Shown: positions 56,810 to 64,000 of the stretch, piece after piece
How the letters are laid out: the number at the start of each line of letters is the position of its first letter
How positions within the stretch are numbered: the stretch's first letter is position 1
DNA from: Diadophis punctatus similis
Taxonomy: Eukaryota; Chordata; Lepidosauria; Squamata; Dipsadidae
Direction: 5' to 3'
DNA: 64,000 bases
Assembly (NCBI GenBank): GCA_023053685.1
Contig: JALIGW010000001.1
Location: 73,572,240-73,636,239, forward strand
Position numbers and translations under genes: made by a program
The notes under the pieces: model-generated
The model's database searches: none
Told to the model about the DNA's origin: nothing
What the model saw: only the letters and a program-made list of their open reading frames with translations

Positions 56810-57242
56810 CAGTGATGGCGAACCTTTTTTTCCTCGGGTGCCGAAAGTGCATGTGCGCGGTCTATCGTACATGCACGAGTGCCCACACCCATAATTCACT
56901 GCCTGGGGAGGGTGAAAACGGCCTCCCCACCCCCCGGAGGCCCTCTGGAGGCTGGAAATGGCCTATTTCCCAACTTCTGGTGGGCCCGGTAGGCACATTT
57001 TTTGCCCTCCTTAGGCTCCAGAGGCTTCCCTGGAGCCTGGGGAGGGCAAAAACGCCCTCTCCCATCCCCCCAGAGGCCCTCCGGAAGCCAAAGACACCCT
57101 CCCAGAGCCTCCGTGCGAGCCAAAAATCAGCTGGCTGCCGGGCACATGCGCGCTGGAGCTGAGCTAGGCAACGGCTCGCGTGCCGGCAGATATGGCTCCG
57201 CGTGCCACCTGTGGCACGCGTGCCATAGGTTCACCATCACTG
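56810..57242. mobile_element. hAT-type MITE (GATGGCGAACC family), 8-bp TSD
   Basis: 433 bases from CAGTGATGGCGAACC to GGTTCACCATCACTG. Perfect CCCTATAA duplication (56802-56809 and 57243-57250). Same orientation as the copy at 42530. Confidence 0.94.
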
Positions 57243-57250
57243 CCCTATAA

Positions 57251-58235
57251 TGTTCTGACCATGCTGATTTCACTGTGTCATGAATTTTTAAAATGGCTGC
57301 AATAGCTACTTAATTTACTTTTACTTACGCATCGATTTCGTCCAGGCAAATGCAGAGTCCTTCTGTCTTACAGGTGCATCTACCCATGCTTTTCCCAATA
57401 CATATATCACATTTCACTTATATTCCAATTTATAAAATCATTAAGCATTTGGTCAGATGCTTTTTCTCTCAAGAGTAATTAGTCAGTATTTCCTTAGGTA
57501 GAACTCTATGGTTGCCAAGTATGACCACAGGTGGCAGACAGTGAAGAATCTCCAGGAGAGATTATTGGCTGCAATATTAAGGAGAGCCGCCTTTGAGATA
57601 GGAACCTTCTTGTAGTAGAATTTCTCATGTAGGAAACCGCACACTTTCATACCCATTCCTATTCCAGAACTTTTGCTTCGCTTCCCTCTGGAATCTAAAT
57701 AATTTCCACCACCCAACAGAGCAAGTTGCAACTGAACGGCAGAGAAGAGAACACTGTTGTTTACTGCAATGGCAATAGAGAAGCAATGCTTGCTAAAAGA
57801 GAAGAGAATTGTACTCTGCTCCTATAACAATCCTAATTAGAAATACTACTTCTGAACTGCTAGGAACAGTGAACAAACAACATTCCCTGCAAAGGTCTTA
57901 CTATGAAACACTGGAATTTTAGCTAGCCTCAGGAGCATGCTTGTAAACTATTAATAGAATATCCTGTACATTCCTAGCATTCTGAAGCCAGCACAACTGG
58001 AATTCTGTAAAGAAGAATCAGATTTATGCAGCTGCTACTGAAGGGAAGCTAAGCATAAAAGCTGACTATATCTAGAAAATTAACTCGCTTAGCCCCAGGA
58101 AATTTAGCTAGACAGATTTCTTCGGAAGAATATACAAATGCCTGAGTGTTCATTGCCACACCTAATGTAGATGTCACCTTTATTTCTTCTTTTCATTAAA
58201 GTAGACATACCCAATTCCTGCAATTATTCTTCAAA
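57251..58235. other. Intron 1 stretch, nothing recognised
   Basis: Intronic sequence with no recognised element. Confidence 0.5.
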
Positions 58236-59115
58236 TGATTTAGCCTCCAGTCCCCTAAGCAACAAAGATGATTAGGGATTGGAGGCTAAAACATATGAAA
58301 AATGGTTTCAGGAACTGGGTATGTCTAGTTTAGTGAAAAGAAGGACTAGAGGTGCCATGATAGCAGTATTCCAATATCTAAGGTGCTGCCACAAAGAAGA
58401 GGGAGTCAATCTATTCTCCAAAGCACTTGAAGGCAGGTTAAGAAGCAATGGATGGAAATTAATCAAGGTGAGAACTGACCTAGAACTAAGGAGAAATTTC
58501 CTGACAGTTAGAACAATTAATCAGTGGAATGACTTGCCGCCAGAAGTTGTGGGTACTCCAACACTGGAGGTTTTAAACAAGGAATTGAACAACCATGTGT
58601 CTCAAATGGTATAGGGCAGTGATGGCGAACCTATGGCACGGGTGCCACAGGTGGCACGCAGAGCCATATCTGCCGGCACGCGAGCCGTTGCCCTAGCTCA
58701 GCTCCAGCGTGCATGTGCGTGCACGCCAGCTGATTTTTGGCTCACATGGAGGCTCTGGGAGGGCGATTTTGGCCTCCGGAGGGCCTCGGGGGTGGCAGGG
58801 GGAGCGTTTTCACCCTCCCCAAGCTCTAAGAAAGCCTCTGGAGCCTGGGGAGGGCAAAAAACGGGCCTACTGGGCCCACTGGAAGTCGGGAAACGGGAGT
58901 GGGGGGTCATGCACGCATGCGCAGGGGGGTGAGGCAAGTGGGGGGCTTTGAATTATGGGTGTGGGCACGCACGCGTGTGTGATAGCGCGTGCGCGCACTA
59001 TTTCGGCACCCGAGGAAAAAAAGGTTCGCCATCACTGGTATAGGGTTTACTACCTGAGCAGGGGATAGAAGACTAGAAGACTTCCAAAGTCCCGTCCAAC
59101 TCTGTTATTCTGTTA
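58236..59115 (+). mobile_element. CR1-like LINE 3' end, split by a MITE
   Basis: Positions 58279-58614 encode a reverse-transcriptase C-terminal region (ELGMSSLVKRRTRGAMIAVF, FLTVRTINQWNDLPPEVV). After the MITE at 58617-59037, the CR1 3' terminus continues: TTACTACCTGAGCAGGGGAT and CCCGTCCAACTCTGTTATTC. Confidence 0.82.
58617..59037. mobile_element. hAT-type MITE (GATGGCGAACC family), 8-bp TSD
   Basis: 421 bases from CAGTGATGGCGAACC to GGTTCGCCATCACTG. Perfect GTATAGGG duplication (58609-58616 and 59038-59045). Inserted in the CR1 3' end. Confidence 0.95.
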
Positions 59116-59169
59116 GATAGTCTAAGGCAGAATTGCAGAGCCCATCCTCATGAGCGTATGGGGAGGGGG

Positions 59170-59356
59170 CAGTGGTGGATTGTAAATAATTTTGCCACCG
59201 GTTTGTGCGCGCATTTGCGTGTATGCATGATGCTTCTGCGCATGCGCATAAGCTTTTGCACATGTGCATAAGTGTCCCAGCAGGGTGGGCGGAGCCTCCT
59301 ACCGCCGGTGCTACCGGTTCTAAGAACCGGTCCGAACCGGGAGCAACCCACTGCTG
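59170..59356. mobile_element. hAT-type MITE, short form
   Basis: 187 bases from CAGTGGTGGATTGTAAA to GGAGCAACCCACTGCTG. Flanks GGAGGGGG and AAGGGGGG match at six of eight positions. Contains TGCGCATGCGCA (59237-59248) and TGCACATGTGCA (59257-59268). Confidence 0.85.
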
Positions 59357-59760
59357 AAGGGGGGAATTAAAGTTGGCCACCTATAAAGCCTTTCATGGCA
59401 TAGAGCCTGGTTATTTGTGGGACTGCCTATCTCGACTAGTTTCTGCCCATCCAGTAAGATCAGGCAGAGTTAGATCAAAAAGGGGTCAACCTTCTTCGTC
59501 TCAGCACCTGCCCTATGGAACAGTATCCCCCCCCAGAGACCTATATAGCTCTCATCTTGATGATATTCCAAAGACCTTTGAAAACCTGGCTGTTTTCCTA
59601 GGCCTAGGGGTAAGGTGGTGTTGAGTCTCTTTTGATTATTTTGGGGTATGTTATCTATGGCTGTTGCTTTTTTTAAAAAAATACATGCTTCTGTCTCTTC
59701 TTTTTACTTTCTTTAAGGTTTCAAGCAGCCTCTAATTTTAATTATATAAATAAATGGAAT
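59357..59760 (+). mobile_element. L2/CR1-like LINE remnant
   Basis: Encodes YKAFHGIEPGYLWDCLSRLV and KTFENLAVFL with stops nearby, the C-terminal tail of an L2/CR1-like reverse transcriptase, then a T-rich 3' region and TATATAAATAAATGG. Confidence 0.65.
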
Positions 59761-61277
59761 TGTTGACGTGCACATGGCAACTATGACTGAAATGTATATA
59801 CATAGCTTCTGCCACTACAGTAGAACTACGCATTTTCCTTATATGGCATTCAGAAGCCTACACAGAATAGCAAAGAAAAAGAATCTTTAGAACCAAAGAT
59901 TGACAGCATTAATACAGAAGAGCTTCACATAATAGCCCTTGTAAGAACCTCTAGCAAAACTATATTTGGAGCTGTGGTTCCCTAATGCATTTCCCTTGAG
60001 ACCCAGCACCTGAATAACACTTTTAATTAACATAGACTACTTCATGATGCGCCAGCTACCAGCATATTTCTCTTGATATGCAGCATGACCTCTGCTTCTG
60101 TTCTTTTCATGCACATATCGCTACAATATAAGTTTTGGAGAAGCAATTTCATAGTTATTAATGCCACCCAAAAGGAACATGGATTTCTCATTTTCCTCCT
60201 TTAAGTTATATATTCTGCAATGATAACAGCAAACCTTAGCATTGCATCCAATTATTAAAACATTACTTTCTATCTCAGCTGAATTTTGGACAGCTAGTTA
60301 AGGCAGTTGGAGAGGCTGTACATCACCTAAGTCCTGCTGTATTTCGAAATAATTTTCCTAGCAATTTAATCTGCAAAATGATTGTTCACTGCCAGTCACT
60401 GCCTGTGAAACAGAGCAAGGAGCATTTTTTGAGATCAGGTTTGTCTACCAGAAGATCAAAATTTTATGGGGCTGCAACTATGCAGCCCACCTCTTTTAGA
60501 TGTATATAGTACATGCAACATTCTAAAGGCTTAACCCTAACCCTCATTGAGGGATTTTAGTTTATTTATTCAATGACTGATACAGTCTGGATCAAATATC
60601 TAAGAGAATTACCAAATCCAGACCCAAAATGAGAACCAAAATTCACAATAACAGAGGAACCGAAGTAATCAAATCTGTCAGACACACTGGTGGAGCTGAA
60701 GGCCAAAACTATAGGGAACAACAACCGGCCTGTACAGAACAAATGAAGTTATCTACAAATTCATTAGATATTTTTCTCAGAAAAGAATCAATCTCTTCTG
60801 GCAGTTGGTGACAGTAAATGCCAACTGTCATCACTTCCATCTGGCCTTCCCTGTGTGTTTAACAGGTCAGTAATCCTCATCCTGATAAACAAATCTTTTT
60901 ATATTCATTTACCCACCCTGTGTGGGCTGGGTTATTAATCCTTTCCTCAACATTAGTGTTGTGCCCAACATCTCTGCCTCCAGTACTAACGCTTTCTTCA
61001 GTAGAAGAAACAGGCATTGTGCCAAGTCTACCCATTCACATCCAGACTAGCATAACCAAGGATTTTTGAAGGAAGCTATTGTGCCTACAAACAGGACCCG
61101 ACAAGTGGCTATGCCCTCGGTGAAGATTAAGCCCTCACAAAAATCTTCATGAATGGAGGCAGGCCCCTTCTTGTATCCTGCACTAAAGCAAAATCATGCT
61201 ACAATATCATTCTGGGTCTTACCTGCCTATGGAGTCCCCAATATGCCCTATAGTTCTGAAATATGAATCTGACAGCA
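59761..61277. other. Intron 1 stretch, nothing recognised
   Basis: No exon, RNA gene or repeat recognised. Confidence 0.5.
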
Positions 61278-61279
61278 TA

Positions 61280-61490
61280 CAGTAGAACCTCTGGTCATGA
61301 ACTCTTCTGACCACAAACAAATCGGGTTCTGACCAAAATGTTCACAAATTTTTTTTCCCCCACGGCCGATTTTCTCTTCCACGCCATTTTTTTTAGCGCC
61401 AAATTTCCAAAATTAGGTTCGGGTCACGACCAAATCAGGTTACGACCAAAGTTATGGAACAAATTATGGTCCTAACCAGAGGTTCTACTG
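61280..61490. mobile_element. TA-flanked inverted-end MITE
   Basis: Ends CAGTAGAACCTCTGG and CCAGAGGTTCTACTG are perfect inverted repeats, with TA outside both (61278-61279 and 61491-61492). 211 bases, Tc1/mariner-like by its TA target. Confidence 0.88.
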
Positions 61491-61492
61491 TA

Positions 61493-63465
61493 TGCAGATT
61501 TATATTTGATTTCCCCTCAGAGGTCCCAATGTGGAGCAACAGAAAATATGTACTAGAGGTTGAGATTTAAGTATATGTGTTTTCTTGCAATATTTTTATA
61601 CTATTGTAACAAAGCTCACTGCATTGTTTCATACATAAGATGCCTCTTACATTCATTGAATCAACGGGTACAATTAATGTTGTATTTGATCTATAGTCTG
61701 TGGCAGCATTCTGCATGTCCCTTTTCTCTTCTTGCCATTCTGGGCTATTTTTGTAGAGCAAGCTTTGGGGGATTTTAAATAGAGATGCCTAAATGGAAAG
61801 GCAGATTACACTGTGCTGAAGAGGAAGGCGCACTTTTTTTGTGAGGATATAGCAGTTTAGCTCTGTAAACTGCCCAGCTCTAAAAATGTCATCACAGCAC
61901 TTAGTCCCATTAGACTCTACAGTCCATGCTCCCAAATAAGTAAGCAACAGGATTGCAACTTATATTACGTTAACTTGTGTCATCTAGAATTCCTTGTCAT
62001 TCCTTGTAAATTTCCTCATTGACTGATTGACCTTTCAAGTTCTAATACTCATTCTAGCAAAACATTTTCAAGGAAAACCAGAGCCCCAATGGAGTACCCA
62101 AATGAACCTGTAACCTTCCCAAGGATATCTCAGAATATCATCACATACAGACAATGTCCACCATTTTTATTTTAATTCTGTCCCGTGGTGCAGCTTCTTA
62201 ACACCTCTTCATAACACAGAGACATGCATACATATATTTTGCTGGTGCTTGCTTTACATGATGTCCAGCATGCATGCTGTCACAAAGGAAGACCACATTT
62301 TTCAATGGTGATTAGACAACAGCCTGCCTGTGTGGGGCTCTTCTGGACCCTCTACTTGTCCAATGGTTATTCCCCACATAAAAGAGATTTCAAGGGTTCA
62401 CTGAGTCAACAAAAAAAAAGAATGATTGTGTTGATGATTGCAGACTTAAAGCACTGCTTGAATTGGCTTATACATACTTAGTTTTATACTTAGCATTAGT
62501 TTTCAATCACCATGCACATTATAAAAAAAATCAGATCTGTCCCTATTTTCAGCTCTTTATAACTCATCTTCTTGCACTGAATAAAATGATAGTTTCCCAG
62601 AATTGTCTCCCTGTTTAAGATTAAACACATGATATATAGACCAACAGAGTTCTGTTATATAACATCCACATTTATGGAAATCTATGGAACAAAGGATTCC
62701 ACACCAAGGAGTTTGAATGATTGCAGGAACCCTGTGCTACAATATGAGCTGGAGTTATAATTAGGTGTCATGGCCATTGTAATCCTAAGGACGTCATCAT
62801 GTCTTACCAACAACTGTTGACAGTTCTCATACCAGGCATATCCTGAAATGGCAAGTCTGCAGAGGGCAGCCCACAATAGAAACAATGGCATTTATTTTTG
62901 TCCTGTTCCAAGATTGTCTCATAGTACATATATGCTAGCCAACTGCTGGGCTTGTTTGGCTGTTCAATATTAGATTACTGGTTTGAACAAAGCTCAGCAA
63001 CCATGCAAATCATTGTATATATCGACTTCAGGAATGTACTTTGGGGAGCTTATTTTTAACATCATGGAGAAAAAAGCCTGCCACCCTCAGAATTTGCAAA
63101 TCCACCAGTCCTACTGGGAGAGCATGTTGCTTCCTGAAATCCAAATAACAGACTTTTCTCATGCCAAGAAAAGAGATTGCCTTCCCTCAGGTGTTATTTA
63201 TAGATATATGCATCCAGTTAACCTTTTCCCTTTCTTAATGACTGAGGACAATGTAAAGCTATGAAGGTTGCAATCCACCAGCCACTCAAATCAAGTGAGT
63301 TTGTTGAAGGGGCGGGAGGAATCCCACTGAAAGGGCTGGAATGCAGTGGAGCAATGTTTTAGAGATTATTTCTTTTTACCATTTTCATCCTGAAATATTA
63401 GGGATTTCAAACGTTTTGTCTAATTGGGACTAAACAGCAAAAACAAAAATGACACGTTCTTGTAA
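61493..63465. other. Intron 1 stretch, nothing recognised
   Basis: About 2 kb of intron. Exon 1 of ACTN2 was looked for here and not found. Confidence 0.5.
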
Positions 63466-63468
63466 AAC

Positions 63469-63525
<57 letters not shown>

Positions 63526-63636
63526 TATTATTATTACTATTATTATTATTACTATTATTATTACTATTATTATTACTATTATTATTACTATTATTATTAC
63601 TATTATTACTATTATTACTATTATTACTATTATTAA
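63466..63636. repeat. (ATT)n microsatellite with ordered ACT interruptions
   Basis: A pure ATT tract to about 63520, then ACT units at 63521, 63536, 63551, 63563, 63575, 63587, 63599, 63608, 63617 and 63626. The Asn/Ser-rich and Ile/Thr-rich frames across it are artefacts. Confidence 0.97.
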
Positions 63637-63860
63637 TGTAAATTGGATATATTCTGTACTGTAGCATCTGTTATGCTATGGTCATTCTTTGGTAGCATCC
63701 ATTAAGATTGTTCCATTTTTGTGAGTTTTTAAGAAAAAAATTAAAGAATTTCTGAATTCTAAATAAAGCCAGTTATACCACTAGGAATCAAACCATTCAA
63801 AGCCTCGATTGAAAAAAAAAATATCTGCTCTTTTCCACAAAATAAATAACTGCTAAAGAA

Positions 63861-64000
63861 AATAGCAACGGCACTTATATACTGCTTCACAATGCTTTAT
63901 AGCCCTCTCTAAGTTGTTTACAGAGTCAGCATATTGCCCCCAACAATCTGGGTCCTCATTTTACCGACCATGGAAGGATGGAAGGCTGAGTCAACATTGA
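63861..64000 (-). mobile_element. Sauria/Squam SINE, cut by the window edge
   Basis: AATAGCAACGGCACTTATAT through CAACAATCTGGGTCCTCATT to GGAAGGATGGAAGGCTGAGT. The tRNA-like head should lie just past position 64000. Confidence 0.88.

Noticed and set aside
60534..60546. Telomere-like CCCTAACCCT
   Set aside because: Only two units in an ordinary context. Not an interstitial telomere array.
63407..63667. Asn/Ser-rich and Ile/Thr-rich frames on both strands
   Set aside because: Translation of the (ATT)n repeat.

Overview
The window is a 64 kb piece of a vertebrate chromosome that carries most of one gene. On the minus strand, seventeen consecutive internal coding exons of a sarcomeric alpha-actinin, best matched to ACTN2, run from 49945 down to 5924. 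They total 2175 bases (725 codons). All have AG/GT borders and matching phases, with no stop or frameshift. The first coding exon lies beyond position 64000 (intron 1 exceeds 14 kb). The last EF-hand exons and the 3' UTR lie below position 1. No other protein-coding gene, tRNA, full-length rRNA or CRISPR array was found.

The organism is most likely a squamate reptile, probably a snake. The introns hold tRNA-derived SINEs of the Sauria/Squam type with (TTGCTA)-like tails, 5S-rRNA-derived SINE-like fragments, CR1-like 3' ends (one carrying a long AATAG microsatellite of a kind reported as abundant in snakes), L2/CR1-like LINE remnants, and many young DNA-transposon MITEs.

Layout in transcript order (high to low coordinates): intron 1 (49946-64000) has TA/CA/GT microsatellites and many hAT-type MITEs. 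Exons 2-8 (49945-36206) encode the two calponin-homology domains that bind actin. Exon 9 (29736-29644) encodes the neck. Exons 10-17 (28324-9160) encode the four spectrin repeats of the antiparallel rod. Exon 18 (6070-5924) ends the rod and enters the first EF hand. Introns 8, 12 and 15 are the longest complete ones and are rich in mobile elements, including a 480-base solo LTR.

The best non-genic signals are structural. At least sixteen hAT-like non-autonomous elements are bounded by 8-base target-site duplications (TSDs), most of them perfect. One MITE family carries paired CpG-containing palindromes of the NRF1 type about 20 bases apart. Three near-perfect hairpin MITEs would be transcribed inside the ACTN2 pre-mRNA. 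Two solo LTRs keep 5-base TSDs, one with a tandem duplication spanning its edge. One TA-flanked element holds both a LINE and a MITE. A triplet microsatellite has interruptions spaced 15,15,12,12,12,12,9,9,9. I found no convincing new biological system; this is an ordinary muscle gene in a repeat-rich squamate locus.
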